DNA from: Pseudoalteromonas aliena SW19 | Lineage (GTDB): Bacteria > Pseudomonadota > Gammaproteobacteria > Enterobacterales > Alteromonadaceae | Assembly (NCBI RefSeq): GCF_014905615.1 | Contig: NZ_AQGU01000023.1 | Coordinates: 33,434 to 97,433 of the forward strand | Direction of reading: 5' to 3' | Length of the DNA stretch: 64,000 nucleotides | Position numbers and translations under genes: made by a program | The notes under the pieces: model-generated | The model's input: only the letters and a program-made list of their open reading frames with translations | The model's database searches: none | Told to the model about the DNA's origin: nothing | In this document: one piece after another, positions 44,159 through 54,072 of the stretch | Position numbering within the stretch: the stretch's first letter is position 1 | How the letters are laid out: each line of letters begins with the position of its first letter

Positions 44159-45625
44159 TTAAACAATATTAAGGCTTTCCCAAATATCATCTACGCGGTC
44201 TTTAGTGTCTTTATCCATAACAATAGGCTCGCCCCATTCGCGAGTGGTTTCGCCAGGCCATTTATTGGTAGCATCCATTCCCATTTTTGAACCAAGGCCA
44301 GAGACCGGCGATGCAAAGTCGAGGTAATCGATTGGTGTGTTTTCTATTAATGTAGTGTCGCGAGCAGGATCCATTCGGGTTGTTATAGCCCAGATAACAT
44401 CCTCCCAATCACGAGCATTAATATCGTCATCGCACACAATGACAAACTTGGTATACATAAACTGACGTAAAAATGACCAAACCCCCATCATCACGCGCTT
44501 AGCATGACCTGGATATTGTTTTTTCATTGTTACAATTGCCATGCGGTATGAGCACCCTTCAGGTGGAAGGTAAAAATCAACGATTTCAGGAAATTGCTTT
44601 TGTAATATCGGCACAAATACTTCATTGAGTGCGACACCTAAAATAGCAGGCTCATCAGGCGGACGGCCAGTGAAGGTACTGTGATAAATAGGATCTTTAC
44701 GATGCGTTAAGTGAGTAACCGTCATAACTGGAAAATCATCTACTTCATTATAGTAACCAGTATGATCGCCATAAGGGCCTTCGGGCGCCATTTCTCCAGG
44801 CATAATATAACCTTCAAGTACGATTTCTGCACTGGCAGGGACTTGTAAGTCATTTGAAATAGATTTAACCACTTCGGTTCTGCTGCCACGTAATAAACCG
44901 GCAAATGCGTATTCGCTCAGCGTGTCAGGCACTGGGGTGACTGCGCCTAGTATAGTGGCCGGATCGGCTCCGAGTGCCACCGATACAGGGTAAGGTTGCC
45001 CTGGATTTTCTTTGCACCATTCTTGAAAATCAAGTGCGCCACCACGATGCGATAACCAACGCATAATTATCTTGTTCTTACCTAATAATTGCTGGCGATA
45101 AATACCTAAGTTCTGGCGTTTTTTATAAGGCCCTTTAGTAACTGTAAGGCCCCAAGTAATTAATGGCGCTGCATCACCTGGCCAGCAATGCTGAATGGGC
45201 AATTTAGTTAAATCTACATCGTCACCTTCTAAAATAACTTGTTGGCAAGGTGCTTTTTTTACTTCTTTTGCAGGCATATTAAGTACTTGCTTAAATATAG
45301 GTATAGCGCCCAGTGCTTCTTTAATACCTTTTGGCGGTTCAGGCTCTTTTAGAAAAGCGAGTAGTTTACCTACTTCACGTAGCTCGCTAACTTCTGTTTG
45401 GCCCATTCCCATTGCTACGCGTTTTGGTGTACCAAATAAGTTGGTAAGCACCGGCATATTGTAGCCTTTTGGATTTTCGAATAATAACGCAGGGCCTTTA
45501 GCACGTAATGTGCGATCAGATATTTCAGTCATTTCAAGATACGGGTCGATTTCTTGGGTGATGCGTTTAAGTTCGCCTTTTTTTTCAAGCAAATCGATAA
45601 AATCACGTAGATCTTTATATTTCAT
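44159..45625 (-). CDS. ubiD: 4-hydroxy-3-polyprenylbenzoate decarboxylase
   Basis: 488 residues (E. coli 497). [75 protein letters not shown] and [22 protein letters not shown] are the UbiD blocks that hold the prenylated-FMN and the catalytic Glu-Arg-Glu set. It decarboxylates the prenylated benzoate in ubiquinone synthesis. It needs the UbiX-made cofactor; ubiX is not in the window. Upstream of fre on the same strand. Confidence 0.97.
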   Translation of the reverse strand: MKYKDLRDFIDLLEKKGELKRITQEIDPYLEMTEISDRTLRAKGPALLFENPKGYNMPVLTNLFGTPKRVAMGMGQTEVSELREVGKLLAFLKEPEPPKGIKEALGAIPIFKQVLNMPAKEVKKAPCQQVILEGDDVDLTKLPIQHCWPGDAAPLITWGLTVTKGPYKKRQNLGIYRQQLLGKNKIIMRWLSHRGGALDFQEWCKENPGQPYPVSVALGADPATILGAVTPVPDTLSEYAFAGLLRGSRTEVVKSISNDLQVPASAEIVLEGYIMPGEMAPEGPYGDHTGYYNEVDDFPVMTVTHLTHRKDPIYHSTFTGRPPDEPAILGVALNEVFVPILQKQFPEIVDFYLPPEGCSYRMAIVTMKKQYPGHAKRVMMGVWSFLRQFMYTKFVIVCDDDINARDWEDVIWAITTRMDPARDTTLIENTPIDYLDFASPVSGLGSKMGMDATNKWPGETTREWGEPIVMDKDTKDRVDDIWESLNIV

Positions 45626-45696
45626 TGTGGGCCGCTATTAAGCAAAAGAGTTAAAGTATTATACCCATTTCATGCAAGGCAAGTCATTACTTGCAC

Positions 45697-47727
45697 TTAA
45701 AACTTAAAGCGCTCTACGGCACTTGTTAAGGAGTGTGCAAGTTGATTTACGTCTTCACTTTCGCTTGCTAGGGTTGTTGCGTTGTTGGCATTTAAGGTGG
45801 CTTGCTCTGTTACCTTTGCCATTATTTTTTGAATGTCGTTACTATTAGTCAATTGTTCATGCGAGGCGTTTGCAATTTGCTCACTCATTTGATTAACCGA
45901 TAGTAATGTACTCTTTATACGCTCCACGGCCTGGTTTAGTTCAGTACTGTTTTCAACACATTGTTTAGCTTGTTGTTGACCATCGTTAATTTCACTTTGT
46001 GTTGTTTTAGTATGTTGTTGTAATGTTTGGATCATGGTATTTATTTCGCTCGTTGAGCTTTGTGTACGCGCAGCTAGTGAGCGAACTTCATCAGCGACAA
46101 CTGCAAATCCTCGTCCGTTTTCACCAGCTCTTGCCGCTTCTATTGCAGCATTGAGCGCAAGTAAGTTTGTTTGCTCAGCGATACTACTAATAGTCTCGAC
46201 AATGGCACCAATGAGATCGGTAAATTCAGCAAGCTCTTCTGTGCTACTAACTGCCTTATCTAAACGGCTCAATAGTGCCTCAATACTCAGACTATTTTGA
46301 TTCGCAATTTGGTTTACGTCATTAGCAAACTGTGAGGCGTTAGTTATTTCACTTGATGTGTTATCGGCTTGTTCATAAACCGCTTGTGAGTTGGTTAACA
46401 TGTTTTGTGCAAGGACGGTGGCTTGTGCGCTACGCTCTAATTGTTGCTGTGCAACTATGGTCATTTGTTGGCCTTTTTCACTGGTTTGAATGGCCGATTT
46501 ATCCAGTTCATGCGCATCGTTACTAATGGCTTTTATTAAATGACTTAAGTCGTCACTAAGCTTATTTATATTGTTAAACAAAGTACCAAATTCATCTTTA
46601 CTACGGGGATGGCTGCGTTTAGAAAAATCTCCTGAGGCAATACGTGTTAAGTCACGATTTACTTTTTTGAGAGGTTTAAGCATCGCGTTGGTTGTAAAAA
46701 TAGAAATTATAATTAGCAAAGCAATGAGTATTAGGGCTGTGATGATGACTGATTTTGACCCCACACTAATCGCTGATTTGGCATTATCTTGAAGAAGATT
46801 AAAGCGTTCATCGGCAAGCTCATTTAGTTTAAGTAGCTGGTTCTCAATATTTATAAACTCCTGCTGAAAACGTTCAAAGCTTTGTTGTGCTACAGTTTTG
46901 TTTTCGAGTGTTTTATTTTGTTCTGTGTAAATACCGCTTGATCCATTTAATAAGGTTCTTAAATCTTTAAACTGAGTGATTAGCTGGGCGACATTTAGAA
47001 CATTTATAAAAGGTGTGCTCTGTTGCTCTAAATAATTAAAGTTAGGCTCAATATTATCTAGTAAAAAAGAGGTATCTTGCTGGAGGTTGTTTAGCTCGTC
47101 AGTGCTGGTTGTTTGCGTAATGTTTTTAATGTTGTTACTTAAGTTAAATAGTAAATCATCAATACGCGTTGCTGTGCCAAACATAGAATTAAGTAGGGGT
47201 TGTTGCTTTTCAGGAACGGTTAATAGCTCTATATCAAGTAAGTTATTACTCAAGTTACTTAGTTGCTCGCCAAACTTTTTAATAAGTGTTGCTGTGGTAC
47301 TTTGTGCTTTAAAGCGTTGCTCTTTGGCAGTAAACATTGCTGCACTTATTGCATTTAACTTATTAAAGTTACCAGTTGTTGTAGCCAGCAGAGTTTGCAT
47401 GCTTTGCTGCTGCACTAGTTGAGGTTTAAGCGTATTTAGCATTACTAAAAATTGTTTTTGTTCTGCGAGCGCTTGAGTTTTATTTAGTAATAGTAAGTCA
47501 GGTTTAGTTTGACTATAAGCTAGAGCATTAAACTTGGTAATTGAAAGGAGCGATAATCTTAAATCTTTACTTACTTGCTGCGTAGGAACTGCGAGGGTTT
47601 CTATTCGCAAAGTAGTTGTACTAATTTGATTTAACGACCAGTAAAAAAACAAACTACTGGTTAGCATTAATAGCCCAATGGCGGAAAAGGCTAAGATTAT
47701 TTTATGTTTTATGGCAATAGAACGCAT
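45697..47727 (-). CDS. Methyl-accepting chemotaxis protein
   Basis: 676-residue chemoreceptor. Membrane helix 1 (about 11-30), a large helical periplasmic sensor (about 31-325), helix 2 (about 327-349), HAMP (about 350-403) and a coiled-coil signalling domain. The hairpin tip is [39 protein letters not shown] (about 515-555). The long all-helical sensor looks like a helical-bimodular or four-helix type, ligand unknown. No cytoplasmic pentapeptide for CheR is seen at the C-terminus. No other chemotaxis gene is near. Confidence 0.93.
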   Translation of the reverse strand: MRSIAIKHKIILAFSAIGLLMLTSSLFFYWSLNQISTTTLRIETLAVPTQQVSKDLRLSLLSITKFNALAYSQTKPDLLLLNKTQALAEQKQFLVMLNTLKPQLVQQQSMQTLLATTTGNFNKLNAISAAMFTAKEQRFKAQSTTATLIKKFGEQLSNLSNNLLDIELLTVPEKQQPLLNSMFGTATRIDDLLFNLSNNIKNITQTTSTDELNNLQQDTSFLLDNIEPNFNYLEQQSTPFINVLNVAQLITQFKDLRTLLNGSSGIYTEQNKTLENKTVAQQSFERFQQEFINIENQLLKLNELADERFNLLQDNAKSAISVGSKSVIITALILIALLIIISIFTTNAMLKPLKKVNRDLTRIASGDFSKRSHPRSKDEFGTLFNNINKLSDDLSHLIKAISNDAHELDKSAIQTSEKGQQMTIVAQQQLERSAQATVLAQNMLTNSQAVYEQADNTSSEITNASQFANDVNQIANQNSLSIEALLSRLDKAVSSTEELAEFTDLIGAIVETISSIAEQTNLLALNAAIEAARAGENGRGFAVVADEVRSLAARTQSSTSEINTMIQTLQQHTKTTQSEINDGQQQAKQCVENSTELNQAVERIKSTLLSVNQMSEQIANASHEQLTNSNDIQKIMAKVTEQATLNANNATTLASESEDVNQLAHSLTSAVERFKF

Positions 47728-47772
47728 AACTTCATCAGCAAAATTAAGACTTTATTTAGTGTAGCAGTATTT

Positions 47773-48075
47773 TTAATAGGTTGTTAGTTCGCCACTAATT
47801 AATGCTCCACTGATGCTTTTCCCTGCAATTATCAACATTGCATTATTTTCTTTACCCCAAAATAATACATCTTCGTTTATATATTTATTGCCTGAAGCGC
47901 TTTTTTCATAGTCGAGAGAGTGTGTTTGATGATTAAAAGTGAGTTTTGCTTTTTCATCGTTGATAGGCTTGATAACGAGTGTGTTTGCATCGCAAGGATA
48001 GAGTGTACTTAGCTGTTTGTCACTGCATGCAATTAAGCTAAGTAAGCTTATTACAAATGCTAAGTGCAGTTTCAT
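47773..48075 (-). CDS. MliC-like lysozyme-inhibitor lipoprotein
   Basis: 100 residues. A lipobox LIAC gives the lipidated Cys17. The mature part resembles the membrane-bound C-type lysozyme inhibitor family (YPCDANTLVIK... LDYEKSASGNKYINEDVLFWGKENNAMLII). The SASGxKY and LFWxKxxxAxL pieces are the strongest match. Such proteins protect the cell wall from host or predator lysozyme. It lies 45 bp upstream of the chemoreceptor on the same strand. The identity rests on weak similarity, so a different small lipoprotein is possible. Confidence 0.68.
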   Translation of the reverse strand: MKLHLAFVISLLSLIACSDKQLSTLYPCDANTLVIKPINDEKAKLTFNHQTHSLDYEKSASGNKYINEDVLFWGKENNAMLIIAGKSISGALISGELTTY

Positions 48076-48222
48076 TTTCAGATCCAGTGATTTTTAAAAT
48101 AAACGTATTTAACTGGCCTCCCCCTAAATTCTAATAAGGGAATAACAAAATAAAATTAACCGTTGGTGAAAGCAGCGCTTTACGCTATGTTTACAGCAAT
48201 ATTTTTTGAGCTAGGAAGCTGT

Positions 48223-49128
48223 ATGGCTGGCACTAACCTTTTAACATTACTAGATGATATTACAACCTTACTCGATGACATTGCGACTATGAGTAAAGTG
48301 GCAACTAAAAAAACGGCTGGTGTATTGGGCGATGATCTAGCACTTAATGCACAGCAAGTTACAGGTGTTGCCGCTGAACGTGAGTTACCGGTTGTTTGGG
48401 CTGTGGCGAAGGGCTCATTTTTAAATAAAGCGATACTCGTTCCAGCTGCACTACTAATCAGTGTGTGGTTACCGTGGTTAATAACGCCGCTTTTAATCAT
48501 TGGCGGCTTATTTTTGTGTTTTGAAGGAGCGGAAAAAGTATTTGCTAAGTTTTTACCTGATCATGATGAAGCAGTAGATGAAGATGAAAAATTAGATTTA
48601 GTTGAGTATGAAAAACAAAAAGTAAAAGGCGCAATTAGAACTGACTTTATTCTTTCTGCTGAAATTATTGTTATTACACTTGGTACAGTGGCTGGTGCGA
48701 CATTAATAAATCAAGCATTAGTGCTATGCGTGATTGCGATTGTAATGACTATTGGTGTGTATGGTTTAGTTGCAGGTATTGTTAAATTGGATGATGCAGG
48801 GCTTTATTTACTCAACCAATCTAAGGTGAAAGCTAATAAATTTAAAGAGTTACTAGGTAAAGGTTTGCTCGCTGCCGCACCTAGGCTAATGCAGTTTTTA
48901 GCGTTTGCTGGCACAATCGCGATGTTTTTAGTGGGTGGCGGTATTTTGGTTCATGGTATTAATGTGTTGCATCATAAACAGTTGGATGTAACAAGCTATG
49001 CTCAGTCGGTTGCTGGCGGCACAGGAGAAATATTAGCGCCACTAATATTTGATGGTTTGCTAGGTGTTGCTGCTGGTTTAGTTGTTGTGCTTATGCATGT
49101 AGCTTACACAAAGCTATTTAAAAAATAA
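48223..49128 (+). CDS. yedI: YedI / DUF808 family inner-membrane protein
   Basis: 301 residues from ATG at 48223, which has GGAAG four bases upstream and gives the family start [14 protein letters not shown] frame from 48163 adds 20 residues without support. [66 protein letters not shown] and [12 protein letters not shown] match E. coli YedI closely. Six or so membrane helices follow. The function is unknown. It is divergent from the MliC-like gene and convergent with the Sel1 gene. Confidence 0.93.
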   Translation: MAGTNLLTLLDDITTLLDDIATMSKVATKKTAGVLGDDLALNAQQVTGVAAERELPVVWAVAKGSFLNKAILVPAALLISVWLPWLITPLLIIGGLFLCFEGAEKVFAKFLPDHDEAVDEDEKLDLVEYEKQKVKGAIRTDFILSAEIIVITLGTVAGATLINQALVLCVIAIVMTIGVYGLVAGIVKLDDAGLYLLNQSKVKANKFKELLGKGLLAAAPRLMQFLAFAGTIAMFLVGGGILVHGINVLHHKQLDVTSYAQSVAGGTGEILAPLIFDGLLGVAAGLVVVLMHVAYTKLFKK

Positions 49129-49130
49129 TT

Positions 49131-49161
49131 TATAGCTGGCGTATTTGCTGCGCCAGCTATA
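49131..49161. terminator. Terminator between yedI and the Sel1 gene
   Basis: 11-bp perfect stem TATAGCTGGCG/CGCCAGCTATA with a 9-nt loop between convergent genes. T-rich tail is better on the minus strand. Confidence 0.7.
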
Positions 49162-49172
49162 TTGAAATTCAC

Positions 49173-50114
49173 TCATTCACAGTTAGCTACTTTACAAAGA
49201 GATTCTAATTCAAATTGTGCTTTGGTATTTTTCTGTTCAATTGCTTTCTTATACCAATAAATAGCCTGCTGATAGCTTTGATCAGTTCCTTGTCCATCGC
49301 GATACATTTGCGCTAAATTCAATTGTCCCCACGGAGAGCCTGATTCAGCAGCGAGTTTAAAGCTATCAAGTGCTTCGTTAAATAATCCATCTTTAAAATA
49401 AATAATGCCTTGTTGATTGTTTTTATCGAGCTTTAAGCCCTTATATAGTGGCTTAGGTTTAGGAGGATGCATCACAAACCCACCATAAAGGATGTTGGCA
49501 TAAGGGCGCAGCACGTCGTAAATAGCTTCGTCTTTATACAAACGCTTTACTTCATCACGAGGCAGGGTGATTGTTTTAGTGGAAAAGTAATTGTCTTGAA
49601 TTAGTTGGCTAGTTCTCATTGCTAAAGTAATACTATTATTACGTTTATAGCTGTAGTTACTTATCTGAAAGGTAATAAATTGTTCGTCAACGCTTAACAC
49701 TTGAGCAATTTTTAAGTTGGTTAGGGTCCAGGGCTCGTGTGTAAATTTGTCGGCGTGTACTAAGTAGGTATCATATATTTTAGGCGTATTTAAATAGCTT
49801 TTCTTTCGAGTCTCGCTATTAAGGTGCTGCTGATAAAAAAATAAAACAATCCAAAGTAATAAAAATACACCAATAAAGTATTTAGGTAGGCTGATCTTTT
49901 CCATTAACGGTAGTTGCGTTATTTTAACGGGTTCGCTTTTTCCGCATTGATAGCACTCGCGTTTATAACTCAATTTTAAGGTAAGCATAGGTAAAATAAT
50001 AAAGCGTAGGTAGCGGCTTTTATTCACTAAATGGTAGGTATCGCTTTGACAGTCGGGGCAGCGTATTGGTTGTGTAAAATGTGGAAATGATTCGCTGGTA
50101 TTGAAAAGCAACAT
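49173..50114 (-). CDS. Zinc-ribbon membrane protein with Sel1-like repeats
   Basis: 313 residues. Two CxxC pairs (CPDC at about 19-22 and CYQC at about 54-57) suggest a zinc ribbon in the cytoplasm. One membrane helix (about 78-98) leads to an exported region of unknown fold. Two Sel1-type repeats end it (about 233-300; GIIYFKDGLFNEALDSFKLAAESGSPWGQLNLAQMYRDGQG and YQQAIYWYKKAIEQKNTKAQFEL). Sel1 repeats bind partner proteins. The combination is unusual and its function is unknown. Confidence 0.78.
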   Translation of the reverse strand: MLLFNTSESFPHFTQPIRCPDCQSDTYHLVNKSRYLRFIILPMLTLKLSYKRECYQCGKSEPVKITQLPLMEKISLPKYFIGVFLLLWIVLFFYQQHLNSETRKKSYLNTPKIYDTYLVHADKFTHEPWTLTNLKIAQVLSVDEQFITFQISNYSYKRNNSITLAMRTSQLIQDNYFSTKTITLPRDEVKRLYKDEAIYDVLRPYANILYGGFVMHPPKPKPLYKGLKLDKNNQQGIIYFKDGLFNEALDSFKLAAESGSPWGQLNLAQMYRDGQGTDQSYQQAIYWYKKAIEQKNTKAQFELESLCKVANCE

Positions 50115-50220
50115 AAAGCACGCTCCTTGTTTAATTACCTAAAGGTAAAACAAGAAGCGTGTTAGTTAAAGCTACAAACTGTAAGTAAGTATGTCTGTTA
50201 CTATTTAACCAGAGTTCAGG

Positions 50221-51621
50221 TTATTTATTTTGAGCTTTAGGCTTAATCGTTGTTTTAGCATCGGCAGCCATTAAAGCAAATACAGCGTATGCAGCGGTAT
50301 TTTGACGAAGCTTAGCGGGTGTTACTTTATCAAGCGTATCGTCGGCTGTGTGATGGTAATCAAAGTAATCTGTTCCATCTTGAGCAAGTTCAAAAATAGG
50401 CGCTGACGTTGCTGCTTTAAGTGGAATTAGATCAGGGCCACCATTCGCTTGGTTTCTACCAATATACTCAATATTTAATGGCGCAAGTTCTTTTGCTATA
50501 GCGCGCACTACAGGCAGTGACTCTGCGCTTACATTCGATTCAAAAGCATATACAACATCGGCACCAAAATCAGACTCAGCGGCTGCAACTATATTGTTTA
50601 GCTCATTATTGTGCTGTGCAAAGTAAGCTTTAGCACCCCAGAGACCGAGTTCTTCAGCGGCAAAAAGCACCACGCGAATACTACGTTTAGTGCGTTTTAC
50701 ATCGCTAATATGTTTTGCTGCTGCCATTGTTAGTGCAACGCCTGCGCCGTCATCTAATGCGCCAGTCCCTAAGTCCCAAGAATCTAAATGCCCGCCTATT
50801 AACACATATTGCTCGGGATTTTCGGTACCATTAAATTGGCCAATAACGTTATAACCAGTGCCTTGACCACGATCTTCATTTTGCACATTAATATTTACAG
50901 TAACGCTTTTGCCCAGCGCAATGAGGCGAGCAACTTGGTCAGCATCAGGGTTGGCAATCGTTACGTTAGGGATTTTTGTTACGCCGTCTTTATAGTGGCT
51001 ACCACCAGTATGCGCAAAACGGTGATGCGCAGTACTGACTGAGCGCATCATATAACCAATTGCACCTTTTTTAGCGGCTTCCACAGAACCAGTTGAACGT
51101 GCACGAACGGCAGGGCCATAACCATTACCATCAATGTCGCGGTTCATACGGTAGTTAATATAGGCAATTTTACCTTTCAAGCTATTTGCTGGGGCTGCGA
51201 TCAACTCATCAAGGGTTTCAAATAATATAACTTCAGCAGTAATACCGTCTTTTGGTGTGCTCACACTATGACCAAGTGCGGTTAAATGTAGTGTTTGTTC
51301 ACTCGGGGTAAGAATTTTACCGCTTTCACTGAAGCGGCGCCATTCAGGGAAAGTTGCTTCTTCTAGCCATACCTTATCAAAACCCAGTTCATTAAATTTT
51401 TCTTGTGCCCATGCAACGGCTTTTTTATCATTTTCTGTACCAGGAAGGCGTGGGCCTACCTCAGTGGTAAGGGATTCAAGTAATTTATAACTTAAATCAC
51501 TATTTAGTGCAGAGGTACGTACTTCGTCTATTTGTTGTAATTGTTTTTGCGTAAATTCGGTGTTGCTTGCGTTTGCAGTCAGACTGCTGGTAAGCAGCAG
51601 TGCGGTAATCAATTTTTTCAT
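50221..51621 (-). CDS. Exported M28-family metallopeptidase
   Basis: 466 residues with a signal peptide of about 18 residues ending near TANA. A PA-type insert (about 120-230) precedes the dizinc peptidase domain. Ligands are seen as GGHLDSWDLGTGALDDGAGVAL (His and Asp), AAEELGLWG (Glu), ESDFGAD (Asp) and DYHHTADDTLDKV (His). The family are aminopeptidases or carboxypeptidases of the periplasm or outer face. The gene is downstream of the siderophore receptor but a strong terminator lies between, so co-transcription is unlikely. Confidence 0.93.
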   Translation of the reverse strand: MKKLITALLLTSSLTANASNTEFTQKQLQQIDEVRTSALNSDLSYKLLESLTTEVGPRLPGTENDKKAVAWAQEKFNELGFDKVWLEEATFPEWRRFSESGKILTPSEQTLHLTALGHSVSTPKDGITAEVILFETLDELIAAPANSLKGKIAYINYRMNRDIDGNGYGPAVRARSTGSVEAAKKGAIGYMMRSVSTAHHRFAHTGGSHYKDGVTKIPNVTIANPDADQVARLIALGKSVTVNINVQNEDRGQGTGYNVIGQFNGTENPEQYVLIGGHLDSWDLGTGALDDGAGVALTMAAAKHISDVKRTKRSIRVVLFAAEELGLWGAKAYFAQHNNELNNIVAAAESDFGADVVYAFESNVSAESLPVVRAIAKELAPLNIEYIGRNQANGGPDLIPLKAATSAPIFELAQDGTDYFDYHHTADDTLDKVTPAKLRQNTAAYAVFALMAADAKTTIKPKAQNK

Positions 51622-51740
51622 ATTGGAAGGCCTTTTTAATATTTAACACTATTAGAACATGTAATAAACATGATGAAAAATAGATGAGATGAATAGGCTT
51701 GGTAATAGATTTAATACTGTTAGGTATAAATGTTTAGATA

Positions 51741-51770
51741 TAAAAAAGCCCGCGTACATGTACGCGGGCT
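51741..51770 (-). terminator. Terminator of the siderophore receptor gene
   Basis: A perfect 24-bp palindrome (51747-51770) rich in GC, with CGCGTACATGTACGCG at the centre, followed on the minus strand by six T. It lies 31 bp past the receptor stop. Confidence 0.92.
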
Positions 51771-51801
51771 ATATTTTAACACTGTTATTTAAGGCATTTA
51801 T

Positions 51802-53880
51802 TTAAAAGCTAAATTGCGCTGCTAAACGAAGATTTGTACCCTCGCCAACAGTTACATTACTAGTGCCGCCACCACCTAAATAGCTTTTATCAAATAAGTT
51901 TTCGATGTTAAGGCGTAAGTTAATATCGGTATTACTTAAGTTAAACTTATAAGTGGCGCCAACATCAACACGTGTATATGCATCTTTAGTAATTGTATTA
52001 TCGCTATCTGCAAAGCGCTCGCCTTCATAAAAAGCACCAGCGTTAAAAGCAATCGCATCATTTAGCTCATAACGAGTCCACAGAGATGCTGACCATTTAG
52101 GTGCATCAACAGGACGTTTACCTTGCAGCTTCTCATTCGCTCTTTCATAGTTCGCATCTAAATACATTGCAGAGGCCATTACAAATAAACGATCTGTTGC
52201 AGCGCCTTGCGCTGCAACTTCAAAGCCTTTGTGGCGTTGTTCACCAACCTGATTTGTCTCGGTTGTAACTGAGCCAATAGGAGTCTCAAGGTCTTCAGTT
52301 ACCAGCGTTCCGTTTTTACTTATATCGAAAACGGCACCACTAAGCAGTAAACGGTCATCAAGCAGTTGCCATTTTATACCTAGTTCTCTTTGTTCAGAGG
52401 TAACAGCATCTATTTCCATACCGAAGTTGATATCTTTATCATTAGTGATGGTTTCATTTTGTGGCTCAAAACCTTCAGAGTAGCTAGCGTATATCGTTGC
52501 TGATTCATTGGGGTGATATAGCACTCCAAATTTAGGTACGAAAGATTCGTTATTTCTACCTTTCCTCGTTTGTTTATCGTAACGACCACCAAGTGAAACC
52601 TGCCACTGTGGTGAAAAAGTAATTAAATCTTGTATATAAATACCGTAGTAATCGTATTCAGTCTCGCTTGTTCTATCTGGTGTCTTATAGCTTATATCAG
52701 GTCGAGCAGGCTCATTTTGACCAGCAGTAAAGTCAAAAGAGTCTGCAGAGGTGCGTAATTGGCGGTAAAAGTAGTCAAGTGAATTAACACCAATTAAAAG
52801 CTGATGTTCAATGCCTACTGTTTTAAATTCGCCAATAAAATCAATAAAAGCAGTGGTGAATTGCCAATCATCAAAGCGATCGTATGGATTCGAGGTGTAT
52901 GTATTAGTTTGCGCGTCGTAAGAATTTCGACTAGGAGATGACTCAAAGCGTTGACGTTCAAACGTTTGTTCGTTATAGCCAAGCTTTACTTGCCAGTTAT
53001 CGGCTAAAAATACTTCTAGGTCTACACCTAGGTTTTCTACGGTAATATCGGTAAACGCCCAAGACATATCACGGATTGTTTTATCGCTACCAATTACATT
53101 GGCATTATTGTCTATCCATGCGCCCGTATCTAACCCTGCTTCGTCATCTGTGCGGTCGTAATGCACTCGTACTAATGCGTTATCGCTAATATCGTAATCT
53201 ACAACTAATGCACCTAAAAAGCGGTCGCGTTCACGGTTTTCACCATTTTGGTACTCACGCCAGTAGTCAACGTCTTGCTTTACTAAAATACCACGAGCAC
53301 GTAAATCTTCCGATTCAGTTAATGCGCCTGCAGCATCTACCATAAAGCGAGTTGAACCATGCTGATCTACATCGGCACTGGCATTAAATAATGTTTGTGC
53401 AGTTGGTTTTTTGGTTACCATATTTACCAAGCCGCCTGGGCCTGATTGACCATATAAAATGCTTGATGGACCCTTAATAACCTCTACTTGCTGTAAAATC
53501 TCGATTGGTTGTTGGTAGTGTGACCAATGTTGATGCCCGTCGCGTAAATAGCCTGTTGATGAGCTTAACTCAAAGCCACGTAAATTAAATACTTCGCGGT
53601 TACGTTGTTGCGAGCCTGCAGTTAAGCTTGCGTCATTGGTAAGCACTTCGCCAAGCGTTGTGGCAAGTTGCTCGTTAACAATGGTATCCGTTATTACAGT
53701 GACAGATTGTGCAGTTTCAAGTAATGAGGCTGATGTTCTCATTGCACCATTAGCGTTATCTACTTTGTAGTCATTAAAGTAACTACCTTTTACTTCTATG
53801 TGTTCAAGATCGGTAGTGGTTGCAGATACGTTTGTTGTAATGCTTGCCAATAGTGCTATGTAAAGAGGATTCAGTTTCAT
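51802..53880 (-). CDS. TonB-dependent siderophore receptor
   Basis: 692-residue outer-membrane receptor. A signal peptide (about 1-20) is followed by a plug domain (about 45-160; SVTVITDTIVNEQLATTLGEVL, LRGFELSSSTGYLRDG and VEVIKGPSSILYGQSGPGGLVNMVTKKP). A 22-strand-type beta-barrel ends in the terminal Phe of RLAAQFSF. No N-terminal signalling extension is present, so it does not drive a sigma factor. The ligand is probably a ferric siderophore by family. A Fur-like box lies 47-65 bp upstream. No siderophore synthesis genes are nearby, so it may take up foreign siderophores. Confidence 0.93.
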   Translation of the reverse strand: MKLNPLYIALLASITTNVSATTTDLEHIEVKGSYFNDYKVDNANGAMRTSASLLETAQSVTVITDTIVNEQLATTLGEVLTNDASLTAGSQQRNREVFNLRGFELSSSTGYLRDGHQHWSHYQQPIEILQQVEVIKGPSSILYGQSGPGGLVNMVTKKPTAQTLFNASADVDQHGSTRFMVDAAGALTESEDLRARGILVKQDVDYWREYQNGENRERDRFLGALVVDYDISDNALVRVHYDRTDDEAGLDTGAWIDNNANVIGSDKTIRDMSWAFTDITVENLGVDLEVFLADNWQVKLGYNEQTFERQRFESSPSRNSYDAQTNTYTSNPYDRFDDWQFTTAFIDFIGEFKTVGIEHQLLIGVNSLDYFYRQLRTSADSFDFTAGQNEPARPDISYKTPDRTSETEYDYYGIYIQDLITFSPQWQVSLGGRYDKQTRKGRNNESFVPKFGVLYHPNESATIYASYSEGFEPQNETITNDKDINFGMEIDAVTSEQRELGIKWQLLDDRLLLSGAVFDISKNGTLVTEDLETPIGSVTTETNQVGEQRHKGFEVAAQGAATDRLFVMASAMYLDANYERANEKLQGKRPVDAPKWSASLWTRYELNDAIAFNAGAFYEGERFADSDNTITKDAYTRVDVGATYKFNLSNTDINLRLNIENLFDKSYLGGGGTSNVTVGEGTNLRLAAQFSF

Positions 53881-53926
53881 TTATTGCTTCCAGAGCTATT
53901 ATGTAAAAAATAATCGGGATCTTAAT

Positions 53927-53945
53927 GAAAACTACTATCATTTTC
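53927..53945. promoter_or_regulatory. Fur-like box upstream of the receptor gene
   Basis: On the minus strand GAAAATGATAGTAGTTTTC matches 14 of 19 positions of the Fur consensus GATAATGATAATCATTATC. It is centred about 56 bp upstream of the receptor ATG. It lies also upstream of dbpA on the other strand. Confidence 0.65.
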
Positions 53946-54072
53946 AACTACTATTATTGACCTACACTTATTATGTGTTTGCTCATGGTTGCCAATTACG
54001 AATTCTGCTATTATTAGCGGCATATTCAGTGGGGTTTTCTCCCATGTTATTTTTATTGCTATGGAATTTATT

